DNA from: Gonapodya sp. JEL0774
Taxonomy: Eukaryota; Monoblepharomycota; Monoblepharidomycetes; Monoblepharidales; Gonapodyaceae
Length of the DNA: 64,000 nt
NCBI GenBank assembly: GCA_027604505.1
Contig: JADIIX010000002.1
Location: forward strand, 248,001-312,000
Direction of reading: 5' to 3'
Shown here: positions 38,159 through 50,488 of the stretch, piece after piece
Numbering within the stretch: position 1 is the stretch's first letter
Layout of the letters: every line of letters begins with the position of its first letter
Notes under the pieces: model-generated
Told to the model about the DNA's origin: nothing
The model's database searches: none
Seen by the model: the letters and a program-made list of their open reading frames with translations, nothing else
Translations under genes and position numbers: made by a program

Positions 38159-41100
38159 TTACGTTTGTACAAAGAGCCTTGGAGCCAGGTTGAGCGCCAT
38201 GAGTTCTTGAAACAAGAGCTTGGCGGCATACTGGACCCAAGATATTTGCAGTTGAGCTGGAGATGCGACGACATGGAATTGCTCTGCAAAAACTCACCGG
38301 AATCCAGACTTGGCTGATTTGAGTGCGGTTGGAGCAAATTTTGCAGTAATACTCCTTTCGCTTGATGTTAGCCACTGCCATCAATCCACACAGGTCGCAC
38401 ACGTGTATCCGGTATGCATCAGACACGTCAAAGAGTCTCTCTTTCAAGAACTGTGCTGCACCATGGGAAATCATGCAGTCGCGCTCCATCTCTCCGAAAC
38501 GCAAACCACCGTCTCTAGAGCGGCCCTCGACTGGCTGACGAGTAAGAATTTGGAGCGGGCCATGAGCGCGGGCATGGATTTTGTCGTCCACCATATGTTT
38601 GAGACGTTGGTAGTATGTCGGACCAAAAAACACTTGAGCCTGCAGCTTTCGGCCGGTGTGCCCATTATAGAGAACCTGATAGAAGAAAGTATGCAATACA
38701 TGAAACAAATCAACCAACGATGCCCTTTAAATCTTACCTCGTAACCTCTTTGTTGGTACCCCAACCCTTTCAAAGCACTCGAAATAGCACCAACAGTTGT
38801 GTCCATAAACGGCGTGGCATCACCTTCCTCTCCAGCCAGAGCCGACACCTTCCCCAGCAAGCACTCAACCAAGTGACCGATAGTCATCCGAGAAGGGATG
38901 GCGTGCGGATTGATGATGATATCAGGGCAAATGCCCTCAGCAGTGAAGGGCATGTCCTCGTGTCGGTATGTGATTCCGACAGTTCCCTTTTGTCCATGCC
39001 GAGAAGCAAACTTGTCACCCATCTGGGGGACCCTCGTCGACCGAATGCGAATTTTAACCATATTTTGTCCCTGAGAATCGGTGGAGAGCATAACTTGGTC
39101 AACGATTCCGGTCTCAGAGCCCCTCATGAAAGTACTCGAGTCCTTTTTATCGTGACGAGCAGTTCTTGCTCCGAGCTCTTCCGAGTGCTTCGGAAGTGGA
39201 ACTGTCTTGCCGATCAAGAGGTCTCCATCACTAACACGAGTCCCCGGTGCAACAAAACCGTCGTCCTCAAGAATATCATACGAGGTTGCCCTCATTTTGA
39301 TCGTGGTATCACGGTTGGGCTTCTCAAACGATTCCTGTTGTTGGATTCCCAGTTTCTTCTCACTGTCCATATGTGTCCGATAGTAGAGGGATCGGAAGAG
39401 TCCACGATCGATTGCACTCTGATTCATGATAACGGAGTCTTCCTGGTTGTAACCCGAATAGCAAAGAACTTTGAGAGAGTCAGAAGCATAGCAACGAGTG
39501 TTCAAAGCAAAAGAAGAAAGTCCCAGTACTCACTTGCAACGATTGCATTTTGGCCAGCCGGGAGATCGCGGAAGTGAAGATGTTCCATCGCACGCGTTGT
39601 TACCAAAGGCTTTTGGGGGTAGTAAAGGATATTAGACATCGTGTCCATGCGGAGCTGGAAGTTTGTCAGGAAGACACCCATGGCCTGTTTGCCCATTGCG
39701 GACTGATAGGTGTTACGGGGAGACTAACGGCAACAATATTGGATTGATAAACGCAAAGGCAGTGACAGAGCAGCACCACATGAATAGTATTTACCTGATT
39801 GTGGTCTGGGAATGGAATGATGCTTGCGCATATGCCCAGAATCATACTAGGGTGAATCTCAGCATGCGTCCAGTACCGCGTTAACACGGTCCCTCCCCTA
39901 AGACGTTCCGTTACGCCCCCATCAGCCCTCTGTTCTGGCATCCCACCTTGAACGATAGCTTGCGACTCCTTCAAATCTTCTAGCGACATTGCAATCATCG
40001 CCGTCTCCTCTTCGTCAGTGTCCACGTATTCGACCAGCCCGTTGGACACAAGATCGCTCCATTTCCACTCTTTCATCTGAAGTTTAGCAATGTGGCCTTT
40101 CCGAATGACCAGCTCCATATCTTGAACAACGAAGAGTGGCCGACAGATCCGGCCTGCGTCGCTGTAAAACCTTAACTCCTTCTCCCGGATATCCCAGACT
40201 GCGGAAACCTCAGCCGAGATGGTAATACGCCGACGGCACTCGCGGAAAGTGCGAATCAGTTCTTCGGGATTCCGGTGAATACCAACCCAGACTCCGTTCA
40301 AGAACACTTTGGTTGAATCTCGAATGTCTCCACTCCCCAGCTCCGCCATGTCCTCAAGTGTCCATTCTTGCAAAAAAGTCACCACCGGCTCTGCTGGAGA
40401 CCCGACCGAAATGTAGGCCATCAAAGCAAGGTTCTTGACAAGACCACATGCCTGTCCCTCGGGAGTCTCGGCAGGACACACCATCCCCCAGTGCGTGTTG
40501 TGCAGTTGACGTGGCTTAGCAAGCTTGCCTGGTGGCGGCGTTCAAAGTAGGTACATAGACGCGGAATACGACGTCCCGTCATACTATTTGAAGCACCAAA
40601 GCTCACCTTCTCTTCCAATGGGAGAGTTCAGCCGTCGAAGATGACTCAAAGTACTTGCGTAAGTGTAACGGTTAAGCACCTGACTAACACCAGCCCGACT
40701 TTGCATCATCTTGCGCTGCTCTCCCCAATTCCCGGTAGCTAGTGAGAACTGGAGACCGCGAGTGATAATCTGATGCTGAACTGCAGACACCATGTTGAAC
40801 TCTCGGTGGCTTTCGACAGACTTGATGGGAGCAAAAGCGCGGATTCAAAATGCTTCTTGAAGAGACGCAGTCCAACAAAACAAGGGGTTACACACCTTGC
40901 GAAGCGCACGAGAGATATCTTGTGTAAGTCTGCGGAACAACTGCCTGAACAAATTTGCCATGAGAGGTCCAGCAAGATCTAATCGCTTCTTTCCGAAATG
41001 ATCCCGATCATCAGGCTCTCTGCGCTCTAGAGCGCACAAAAGAAGGCGGTGAATCATGTATCCAATGAACCAAGCTTTACGGGCTTCCGTCTTCGGGTTA

Positions 41101-42589
41101 ATCCCAATATGGGGAAGCAGCTCTTTCTGCAAAATCTGTGCAGCAAAGCTATTGGCGAAATCATTAGCTCAAAGTGCCAGAAGGTTCGACTTGGGTGGAG
41201 ATTTACCCTATTCGCTTCTCCCGAGTCAACCCCATCGTTTGTGCCCTCTTTCCAATAAAATCCAGTGCCGTTTCCCTCTCCTGCATTTCATTTCCTTCTT
41301 CAATACTCGGTCGAAGCATTTCTAGCATCTGCGAGTCATTGAAATCATAGCAAACATGTTCGAGGAAATCGCGGTCAGAGAGGACACCCAGAGCACGAAA
41401 GAGAACCACCACAGGAATATCAGCTTTGATTAGAGGCACGGTCGAGTACAGATTCATTTGCCCTGTGGTGGACTGCACGGCATGGGAAGAGTGAGGTCTT
41501 CTAAAGTTGCGAATCCAATGCGAAGATCGAGTACCGTTCCTCACCCTCTTTCTCGGCATCCGTTTAATGGCACAAACACTGGACTTTCTAAGGCCTTTCT
41601 CCATCTGAGAACGAATCTCAGCCTGAATTGAGACACCCCCAGGTTTGTTCGATGTGAAGACGTAGACCTGATTAGAACCCATGCGCTCCTGGGCGATGAT
41701 GACTTTCTCAGAGCCGTTGATGACAAAATATCCACCCTAAACACCGTCGAATGTTGAAAGTTAGGGGATACGATCGTTTTAAGGCCTTGACGACTCCAAA
41801 ATCCACTATTGTTGTCATCCACGACCCCCCCACTCATAATTTCCCCAGATAGCTAATGAAGAAATCCTTTCGCTGCTATGAGAGCTCGCATCAACAATTT
41901 CAGACTCACTTGATCGTACGAACATTCTCCCGCGGCAAACATCTCCTCAGTACTCAAACCTTTAAGCAGGCAGTACTTGCTTTGGAGCATGATAGGCACC
42001 CTACCCACAAAGATTTTCTGCCAAGAACCTTCGGTAGGATCATCTCCAACCTTTTGCTGCCAAACTTTGCTTCCTGTATCGTCCTCTCGTTGAATGTGAA
42101 CACGTTGTCGCATATCCACATAAAGCATGGACGCATAAGTAAGGTTACGTAGACGAGCTTGATGCGGAAAAAGTTGCTCTGTCGCCCCTCCTTCCGTGAT
42201 AGCTGGTCTGGAGAGGTAGATTTGCCCAAACTGAATGGACCAACGTTTCTGCAAGAGTTTTGATAAGGGGAATGATAAACGCCTGTGAGCGTTACCTCCC
42301 TCAAGAAAACAGCGAGCACTCCCTCTTCCAGCTCTAGATTAGCGGGGAGGAGCGCACGACTTACCGCCAAGTCTCCCTCTTCGTAGTCCTCGTCCGTTTC
42401 AGTCAAATCCTTTACGAGTGTGACTGCCAGCGCCTCCAGAACAATCTCTTGCATTGTATTCTCGACAAAGGCGTCGAATGAGTCCAGCTGCTGCCTCACC
42501 AGCCCCTTGTCAGCGAAGAAGCTCGTCACAACCTCCCAGCAGTCGTCCGCCCCAATGGCCTCATTGTCGTCGATCACATCGTAGTCCAT
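38159..42589 (-). CDS. RPB2: RNA polymerase II second-largest subunit RPB2
   Basis: Catalytic-core subunit of RNA polymerase II in the nucleus. ATG 42589 opens [20 protein letters not shown]. Conserved segments appear in order along the minus strand: [19 protein letters not shown] (~42220), [15 protein letters not shown] (~41670), [20 protein letters not shown] (~41020), [19 protein letters not shown] (~40485), [20 protein letters not shown] (~39880), [20 protein letters not shown] (~39640), [20 protein letters not shown] (~39460), [19 protein letters not shown] (~39025), [20 protein letters not shown] (~38500) and a CxxC...CxxC zinc site (CDLCGL and CKIC, ~38400-38335). The last exon ends [14 protein letters not shown] followed by RLFVQT, with TAA at 38159-38161. 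At least ten short introns interrupt the gene. Nothing appears truncated. It is divergent with the capping enzyme gene. Confidence 0.96.
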
Positions 42590-42762
42590 GATGACAGAAC
42601 TTGACCCACGAAGTTTTCGCGGTGAAATAGCGCACTTAGCGGCAAATTCCGCGACGAAACGTGTAAGTTTTCAGTCTGTGTGGGGCAAGATATCAGACAA
42701 CCCCAACCGGCACCCGCCTCACCCCATACTCCACTCACACTTCATGGGCATTTCCCTAAAAG
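42590..42762. promoter_or_regulatory. Shared divergent promoter of RPB2 and capping enzyme
   Basis: Only 173 bp separate the start codon of RPB2 (minus, 42589) from that of the guanylyltransferase gene (plus, 42763). Both promoters and both 5' leaders must fit in this space. I see no obvious TATA box, which is common for housekeeping genes. Confidence 0.65.
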
Positions 42763-44731
42763 ATGGCGGCCCCGGACTCAACGAAGCACCCGACTCCAGA
42801 GCTCCCGTCTCTATCATCGTTTCCGAGCGTGGTTCCCGAACTGGAGCGTGAACTTCAGAAGAAGGTTGCCATACTCATGGGCCTGTCTGCCAACTCAACC
42901 CGATTTCCCGGAGCGCAACCCGTATCCTTCCAAAAATCTCACATTGACGCTCTTATGTCGGAACACTACTTTGTTTCAGAGAAGGCAGATGGTATGTCCA
43001 TCTGCTCGATCATCATGTTTGCCTGAACCCAAAAGCCCCTTCTTCCGTCGCTGAAGGCATCCGATGTCTCATTTACACTGCCAGGGCCGATGGAGATTTC
43101 TTCCATAGCTTTCTGGTACTTTGAATGGGTCCTTCTGAGCCAGAAGATTGGGTGTACGCTCACCCAAACGGACTTTCCCACTGACACAAGATTGACCGCA
43201 AGAACTCATACTACTTTGTGGAAAACCTCTTGTTTCCACTCCCAAATGATCCGCACTTTCATCACTTTCATGACAGCACGGTGCTGGGTGGGTGTCGCCG
43301 GCACCATAAGGCGTTTTGTGAGAATTGAGCGCACGAACCAATCAAATTTAGATGGAGAGCTTATCCTCGACGTCCTGGATAATGGAGAGCGAAGAATGAG
43401 ATTCCTTCTGTTTGACCTTGTTGTGCTTGATGGGCAACCCTGCATGCACCGAACATACGATATACGACTTGGGGTACGTAAGTTGCTAACATGGTCAAAT
43501 CTTCGTAACTCATATCTGTCCCACATGTACGCGATATATAGAAACTTAAGAAGCTCGTCTTGGAGCCATATCACCACTACATGCGCTACCTTGACCAACT
43601 CCCGGACGGTTTCAACCGCAAACCCTCTTTCCGGTGAGATCTTTCCGCCGCACATTTGCTTTCGAGGGGTTGAGCCCTCACATGGGATTTAGCGTTGAAT
43701 TGAAGCCGCTCCAGCTTTCCTACCACACGAAACAAGTGTTCGAAGACATGAAGAAAGTTCATCATGGTACGGATGGGGTGATTTTCACGTCACAGTATTC
43801 GTCGTATGTTACCGGTACATGTTCAACTATGTGAGTGATAAAGTGTGCTTGAGTGGTGACGTGTTGACCGAGGGACCGGCGAACAGGGTCAAATGGAAAC
43901 CAGCACACGAGAACACCGTCGATTTTCGCATCCACGTTTCCGCAACTGAAAAAATACCACGGTATTTCCTTCAATCTGTGATTTCGGGTGAAGGACCTGC
44001 TGCGAGATATCGAACGGAAGGGGAGTTCATATTGGAACCAGAACTGATCGAGTGAGATGTTTTTTGTGTTCATATACGGTAGTGATTCGTGGATGAACTT
44101 GATGCATCATTTGATATCTTCAGTTCGTGGACAAAGAACCCGCCTGATGGGCGAATTGCGGAGTTCCGGTACGACCCCAATTGGCCTGAGCATTGGCGGT
44201 TCGCGAGATGGAGAGATGACAAAAGAGAACCCAACCATATATCGACAGTTGACTCGGTGATGGAAAGCATTAAAAACGGAGTGGACCAAGAAGAGGTTCG
44301 CTGCTGTTGTGAATGCTTCACTTGTCGGTATGATCTTCGTTGACTCTCCACTCTGCGGTGCTGCGGTTCAGTTGCTCCGCGCAATGGACAAAATTCGTGA
44401 AAGGTGGAAAATCCGCGATGCAATTACCAAAGGAAATTCTCAAATTTCTCAGTCTTCACCGGGTCAACGTCTACCTGGCCCGCACCTCGCACGTTCGCCT
44501 GATCCAAATGCACCACCATCGCCGTATGGCTCTCAATCGCCGCCTCCAACTGGATATCCTCGGGAGTCCCATCCACCATTGCCATCTTATAGATTTAATG
44601 GCGGAGGACGACGTGATCTTGAGAGTCCTGGTGTCCAAAGGAACAGCCCAAATTCACTAGAATCGACGACGGGTTTGAAACGGCAAAGAGAGGAATTACT
44701 AGAAAGCAACGTCGCAAAGAGGCAGCGATGA
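42763..44731 (+). CDS. CEG1: mRNA-capping enzyme guanylyltransferase (Ceg1-like)
   Basis: Transfers GMP from GTP to the diphosphate 5' end of nascent Pol II transcripts. ATG 42763 opens MAAPDSTKHPTPELPSL. The catalytic lysine motif is EKADG (motif I, ~42985); the codon for its last glycine is split by the intron that starts at about 42991, which joins it to IRCLIYTARADG. Then come NSYYFVENLLFPLPN, DGELILDVLDNG and FLLFDLVVLDG (motifs III/IIIa, ~43370-43440), HHGTDGVIFT (motif IV, ~43765), LKWKPAHENTVDFR (motif V) and HWRFARWRDDK (motif VI, ~44190). After the OB fold a helical segment (LLRAMDKIRERWKIRDA) leads to a P/S-rich tail (SPSPYGSQSPPP-like) ending with basic LLESNVAKRQR. No triphosphatase domain precedes the transferase, so it is monofunctional, as in fungi. 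There are several short introns; exon joins are checked by frame in the motif I, motif III and DGELIL regions. Confidence 0.93.
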
Positions 44732-44819
44732 ATGGGCTGGACGTGGCTTTCCCACTGAAAATAGACTATCACGGATTCAAATTCAAATTGTGTTTTCTTT
44801 TGTTTTATACATGGTGCAC

Positions 44820-47800
44820 TTATTGTGGCCAATAGCCTTGTTGTGGATAGCCCCCCCAACTTCCCGTTGCACCTGCGGTTGGCCACCCACCGGTCACAGG
44901 TGCCTGTTGTGGGGCCTGATATGGGCTTCCCGACGGCGATGAACCGGTCCGTGCCTTTTTAGATGAGTTTGTGAGATCGTCGTCCAAACCACGCTTTCGA
45001 GAACTTTCTGCACCAGTGCCCGCGGGAAACTCCTTATTCAGGGTAGAAAAGAGGCTGACGTATCCAGGAGGATCGTTCCCCCGTTCCGTAACATAATCGA
45101 GATAGCGAAGCGCGAAGTCACGTCGATCTTCCGAGGAAAGGTGGGAGGAGGACCGAAGAGCCTCAAACGCAGATTTTACGTGCTCGGGTGCTTGAAGTGG
45201 CCAAATGTACGACAGTCGGCCCATAGTGATGCCTTTCAAAACCGCTTTTTCACACACCTGTTTGTTCCATCTCAAAATTAAACCAACTTATCCAGAAAAA
45301 TTTGTGTGAACCAAGAGTGTCGACATTCTCTGTGAAAATGCTTCGTCCTTCAGCCGGCTTATTACATGCCTGCAAAACACTCGGATTCATATTTCATAGA
45401 TGTGATAGGTAAGAGATCGAGAAACTCACATGCAGCAGCAAGAATGCCTTCTGTATCAACAAGAACATCCTCCCTTTCACATCTCGTGCTCCTACCCCGG
45501 CAGCCTCCCCGTCATCATCCTCCTGCGCATTACCGTTGGCCTTTGTTGCCATTTTCGACAATGCAGTATCTAACGTCGCTAAAGCATCTTCAATGTGGCC
45601 CTGCCTTCTTTCGAAATGTGCAAGTCGTGCGGCAGGCTCTGCGGCAGTCGGGACTGCGGCAACCAGTGTTCGGTACGACTGGCGAGCCTCTGAAATCTCG
45701 CCCTGTGCCTCTTGTAATGCCGCGTTCAACAGTCGAATTTGTATTCGACTAGGGAGCAGGTGGTCGAAATCACGAGTGATGAAAAGTATAAAATCGGTTC
45801 GAATGAACCAGTAACTCACGTGGGGTGCACGTGGATGTTCACGGCTCGGTAGAGGGCATTTGCAGCTCGTGCAGAATCTCCTAAATTCATAAGGTACTTC
45901 ACATAGCGAAGCCAAAACTCCTCATACATGGCCTGAGATTGAGAAACGTGAAAGTCAGACAACACGCCCCGGGATGACAACAACAGAAAACACAATACTG
46001 ACGCACGCTACGAGACATCTTTCATATAGTGCATATACCCTTGCAACGTCTCCTTCACCTTCCTCAAAGTCCAAGTACTTCCGCCAGTTGTTCAGTTGAA
46101 CATCATCTAGAGGCTTAACGTGGAAGTAAGGTCGACGGATCTCCCCTTCGTACACCCAACGCTTCATGACTTCGGCTTGTGTATTCATATAAATCTCCGA
46201 TTTCAGAGCGTGAATTCGTTGTCGCAATTCCAGGTCGAACTCCGCTGCTGTTCGGTCTCTAGGTTGTTCACCTTCTTTCAAGGCAACAGGTACTGCTCTA
46301 ATTTCTGCTTCCAGACGGTTGTATTCCTCAGTAGTGAGGATCTCAGCAACGGGTCGGGTAACAGACAGCTGTGAGTACCTGCATCGTCGCAAAACGTGTG
46401 CAACAGGTGAAGTTCAACATCGACTTGCATGGCAGTATACTCACTTTTCAAAGAACCGCGCGTATTGGTGCAAGGGGATCCTGATAACTCGCTCGAGGAC
46501 TGAGAGCATTCGTCCGTGCTCATGCCGGGATTCCTCAAACTCGAGATACTTGTCCCAGAACGGATGAGACATGAAATCAAGACCTATGGCAGCAGCCCCA
46601 CGCTCGAATAATCTGTGGGTGGGCGGATTGAATAAAGAACCCAATGATAGTTAGTCACCCTCAATGTCAAAACGTGTCAAACAATACAAAAAAGGGGGGG
46701 TGGGGGCGGGGGAACAAAGTTGACTGTGATGATAGCAAATACGACAGAATTCATCACTTCGGAGAGTGTAGAGACCTTGCACCTCCTCCAAGCAAAATAA
46801 GCGCAGCAAAGTGCGAACCAGCGACTACATGGGGCCGTTGCCCCGAGCACTGTGTCGATGTACCTTGTCAAGTCGGAGCTACTCTCTCACTGTACAATGT
46901 CCTTAGCTTTACTCAGCCTCAGGATCTCTGGAAGAGCACTTCCACGAACAAAGACTAGTAGCGATTCGGTGAGTCATAGTTTTGTCGCTTGTGCGAGCCA
47001 GAAACGCAGTAACACAGGACAAACAAATCATCCGAAACTTGCGGCTTCTATGGAGCAGGCGAAGAGCGGCCTCGGCTTCTGCAGAGTCGTGCTTGCCCTT
47101 CCAGTCAATGGTGTGGGACCTGGACGATTGCTTGCTTCCACTAATACCCGGACCCAAACTACACTCCTAACACCCCGAAATGGTTTCCCAGTGGGATGTG
47201 CCTTCTGCCTCAATACCGGCGAAGCCATGGGTATAATAAATCTCCCATAACTCTCTCCACAAGGAATGGAAAGAGAACTCGCCAAAACACCAAAAATCAC
47301 GTCAAGAATGATCCTTTGACAACTCACTCTCGAATTTTATCGTCGTCTTTGGTGTGCTCGATCTTGAAAGTAATATAATGCGTCCACAGTTCCGTGCTGT
47401 TGTGGATGGATTGAATACCACGCTCGAATATCTATCGAAGAAAACGTCCATAGAACATAAACAACAGGGTGATTATAGACGTTGGGCAGTGGGTGTAAGT
47501 GTTTCACGTGTAGGTGAACAGATGTACGTTGAGGTAACTCACCCCTTCCGCGACCTGTGCTCCTTCAACTGCCATCTCCAAATCGGCATACTTCTTCCAA
47601 TAGCCGAAGCACAACGGAAATTTGGCCAGGAAGTGGTCATAAACAGTCTGTGCTCTCTGCAAGGCTTCTGGCGGCGACTGTGGATTCAATCCTCCGTCTA
47701 CAGCTTCCGCAAGTCGAATGAGGCCTTCCCATGAACTAAAATCTGAAGAGTCCTTGGTGACGGTCTCCCAAAGGCGATCCCTGTACAGTTCGGGGTGGTG

Positions 47801-48062
47801 ATAGGGAGCACCGATTTTATCGTGGAAGCAGGAGAAAACCCAACGCTCTGAGTAAGGACCTCCTCTCGAACCAAGCTTGTGAAAACTCAATGAGAGAACT
47901 TGAATGCTAACCATTCTGACTTGGATTCCTCCCCGTTCGGTCGTTCCTCGGCTGTTGAGGATAGATGTGAGAGGTGCCATCTCAAATGTTCGAATTGAGT
48001 ATGAACTGGACGGGACTTGCAACTGACACACCTGCAAGAGCGCCCGTAGTTTGGTCTTCCAT
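44820..48062 (-). CDS. PRP39: PRP39/PRPF39-like U1 snRNP splicing factor
   Basis: Component of the U1 snRNP needed for 5' splice-site commitment. The protein is built of HAT repeats. The start is uncertain: ATG 48062 (MEDQTTGALAG) followed by a short intron, or ATG 47980. The first firm HAT segment is DRLWETVTKDSSDFSSWEGL (~47800), then PLCFGYWKKYADLEMAVEG (~47600), YITFKIEHTKDDDKIRE (~47380), LFERGAAAIGLDFMSHPFWD (~46600), EEFWLRYVKYL-type segments near 45900, and LAHFERRQGHIEDALATLD (~45610). The C-terminal exon reads ALRYLDYVTERGNDPPG (~45100), then a basic nuclear-localisation-like stretch (RKRGLDDDLTNSSKKAR), and ends in a Q/P/G/Y-rich tail (GYPQQGYWPQ). An intron of 715 nt (46613-47327) is far larger than the others; the join reads DDDKIRELFERGAAA and preserves frame. 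Confidence 0.83.
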
Positions 48063-48155
48063 GTCTCCTCGGCGGTATGCGAGAAAATTGGAATGTGAGC
48101 GATGGTGGTCTGCGGACGTCAAATTGTGAATCTTATGCTATCTTACGGTCATTCA

Positions 48156-50114
48156 CTAAGTGCGCTTCAAAAGCCAGATTTTTCCCTCCACTTTGACATT
48201 CAACGGCCACGCCTCTCTCAAAAATTTCTCTACGTACCATCGTACTCCTCCCTCCCATTCCCCAAGTGCTGCCGCCGACAACGTCCGCCACCACTGCATT
48301 TTTAGAAACCGAACGTCCAATCCTGCATAACCCTCGACCTCGTTTATTATCTTCCATTTCCCTACCCATAGAAAGAGACGAGGGTCCTCTGTCAGAACGT
48401 GGGTGTACCCTGCGAGCTCAAAATCCGCTACCCGGTTGTGCGTTTCATCCTTTGAGTATCTCCAATAGCTCCCAGAGTGTTCGTCAGCGAACGCAGCTGC
48501 GGTTTCATTTGCTGGTTGTCCGGCTGTCCGGGCATGTTTCCGCTCCAAGCTCACGTCCGACCAAAGCTCACCAAAGCGCGTCGCGCCAGTCATGCAAGTG
48601 AGCACATCCATGTGTACATACACTTGGGCAGGGCCCTTTGGGGGTCCTTTCACAAGTTTGTGTAGGTTTGACAAGGCCACTCCGCCTGGGTAGTTTAAGG
48701 ACGATACGTATACAGAAAACGCGGTTGAGAGCGCCGAAATGAGCAGTCCCAGAAGCGCTGCGACATGAACCCAGCGATAAACGTTTCGGCGATTACTGCT
48801 TGTGACATATATGCGAGAGGAAGAGACCGAGTCCCTGCTGGTACCTGCGAAGTCGGAACTCGTGCACCACTCTGCTCCTTCATGAATCTTCGCTAGAGCC
48901 ATTCCCGCGCTGAGGTTCAAAACGGGCACTACATACTGCACAAACCGCCACTCTTTGTGGCCAACCCCTGAATATATAGCGACAAATACTAATGACGGTA
49001 AGAGGTAGATGCGGCTTGGTGGAACGGCATACGCTGCATACGCTGCGAGAGGAACGGCAATGGTGGCAATCCTGGGCACCAGCACGACGTAGTACCACCA
49101 AGGATGGATCCCCCAGTCCGCGTGTTTCCCCTCGATCGCGTTGAACACAAACGACGCCGCTTCTGGCCACATGAAGGGACGTCCCCAGAAATAAGAGTCG
49201 AGAAGGAGTGTCAAGAGAACGGCACTAGCGCTGGCTAAAACGCCCGTCCGTAGTACGGCCGAGATGTTGGCGCGCCGAGTGAGGAAGAGTTCGGATGCCA
49301 GAATCGGTGCAGCAAGAGCAGCCACTTCAGCGCGGAAAATGGCAGCAGTGAATGCGAGGTAGGTCACGATGGAGCCGACCAATGACTCTGCGGATGCCGC
49401 AATGCTTGTCACAGACGGAAGGACGGGTTGCTTGGGGTCCCCAGACTTTTTGCTACTTTTGCTCACTGTCCTTGACGAATCTAGAAGGGTCCATGATGCG
49501 ACGCTGGCGTGAGGTGGCGATAACTGAATCCATTTCGCGAGAGCCAGATTCCACAGCCCCATCGCATATGTATTTGGAATCGTCCGCGATCCCCAATACA
49601 GAAGATGAAATTGCGTTGCGCACATTAGCGTAAACCATCGTGCTGTCAACAGGCCATATCGAGCGTGTACTGCTATCCGGACCTGTCGCAGAGTCCATAC
49701 AGTGAAGCACGCAAGAATCACCCGCACGAAGTACTGTAGAGAAAATTTAGGCAGCTTGAACACTGTAGTTGCGATGATTTTGAAGGGCCATGTCGCCCCT
49801 GCCAACGCTAAAGCACCGACAAAAGTTCGCGGAACGGCGCCGGGAAATTCGAGGTGGTCATAGAGGGCAAGACTGCTTGGTTGCACGCCATAGAAAAGTA
49901 TGTCGTGAATGGCCTGTATGTTGAAAGATTCCTCAACTTTTGTGTATGGGCATGTGATGATGTAAAGAAGTGAGAGGGAGAAGAGACAAATGTCGGGGAG
50001 GAACGACAGCGCATCGTACGGTGGCTGGAGTTGAGAGCGGCGAGATGCCGCAGTAGAGGACACAGTGCGTAAAATATTTTGGAAGACATTCCGAATCAGT
50101 TTCGGAGTTGGCAT
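48156..50114 (-). CDS. ALG12: ALG12-like dolichyl-phosphate-mannose alpha-1,6-mannosyltransferase
   Basis: ER enzyme of the GT22 family that adds the eighth mannose to the lipid-linked N-glycan precursor. The open frame has no intron. The nearest ATG is 50114 (MPTPKLIRNVFQNI), giving 652 residues; the frame extends upstream only with a non-ATG codon. The family signature CPYTKVEESFNIQAIHDILF (~49940) is followed by YDHLEFPGAVPRTFVG, matching the H(K)EESFN and FPGVVPRTF-type motifs. Then multiple transmembrane segments (for example FVGALALAGATWPFKIIATT, VAALAAPILASELFL, VVLVPRIATIAVPLAAYAAY). The lumenal acidic and aromatic segments are typical of GT22. The conserved HKEWRFVQYVVPVLNLSAG motif is at about 48960. 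The C-terminal lumenal part ends KIWLLKRT. ALG9 and GPI-mannosyltransferases are related, but the EESFNIQ and HKEWRFV pattern fits ALG12 best. Confidence 0.85.
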   Translation of the reverse strand: MPTPKLIRNVFQNILRTVSSTAASRRSQLQPPYDALSFLPDICLFSLSLLYIITCPYTKVEESFNIQAIHDILFYGVQPSSLALYDHLEFPGAVPRTFVGALALAGATWPFKIIATTVFKLPKFSLQYFVRVILACFTVWTLRQVRIAVHARYGLLTARWFTLMCATQFHLLYWGSRTIPNTYAMGLWNLALAKWIQLSPPHASVASWTLLDSSRTVSKSSKKSGDPKQPVLPSVTSIAASAESLVGSIVTYLAFTAAIFRAEVAALAAPILASELFLTRRANISAVLRTGVLASASAVLLTLLLDSYFWGRPFMWPEAASFVFNAIEGKHADWGIHPWWYYVVLVPRIATIAVPLAAYAAYAVPPSRIYLLPSLVFVAIYSGVGHKEWRFVQYVVPVLNLSAGMALAKIHEGAEWCTSSDFAGTSRDSVSSSRIYVTSSNRRNVYRWVHVAALLGLLISALSTAFSVYVSSLNYPGGVALSNLHKLVKGPPKGPAQVYVHMDVLTCMTGATRFGELWSDVSLERKHARTAGQPANETAAAFADEHSGSYWRYSKDETHNRVADFELAGYTHVLTEDPRLFLWVGKWKIINEVEGYAGLDVRFLKMQWWRTLSAAALGEWEGGVRWYVEKFLREAWPLNVKVEGKIWLLKRT

Positions 50115-50488
50115 CTGGCGGTTGAGTATTGGGACATGGCGTCGCTCATAAACTACTTCATGGGCACCCACCGCTTCTAACCACCGCACTCCAGACCGTC
50201 AATGCTCACTCTCCCGTTTGCTGATTGATTGCATAAATTCGTCTCACATTTGCGCAAAGGAGGGAACCAATAGTATTTGACACTCCTGATGATAGTCACT
50301 GTCCTTCGGTGATGTTAACGTCACAATAAAACGTCTCCATTACACAGATCGAGATGAAGTAACGGACCACTTGTGTGTCTTTGCAGATGTGTATTCATGT
50401 AGCGTGTACACGTGGTTGCGTTACACTTTCCAACCACTCGTAACTCGTAGTCGATTCCCGTCCGTCTTTCCCAACATCATCCGCAGTG
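50115..50488. promoter_or_regulatory. Divergent intergenic region ALG12 / cullin-like gene
   Basis: About 370 bp between divergent ATGs at 50114 and 50489, so it holds both promoters. I see no repeat, RNA gene or clear TATA element. The in-frame upstream non-ATG part of the ALG12 frame (50115-50189) is probably leader. Confidence 0.4.

Noticed and set aside
38615-39577. 320-residue plus-strand frame opposite RPB2
   Set aside because: Antisense shadow of conserved RPB2 exons; no family resemblance.
46740-46960. Possible C/D-box snoRNA in the PRP39 intron (GTGATGA on the minus strand)
   Set aside because: No CTGA D box lies at a fitting distance and no terminal stem was seen; kept only as a reason to test the intron.
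46852-47250. 132-residue plus-strand frame within the PRP39 intron
   Set aside because: No recognisable domain, no supporting context, and such frames are expected by chance in GC-moderate introns.
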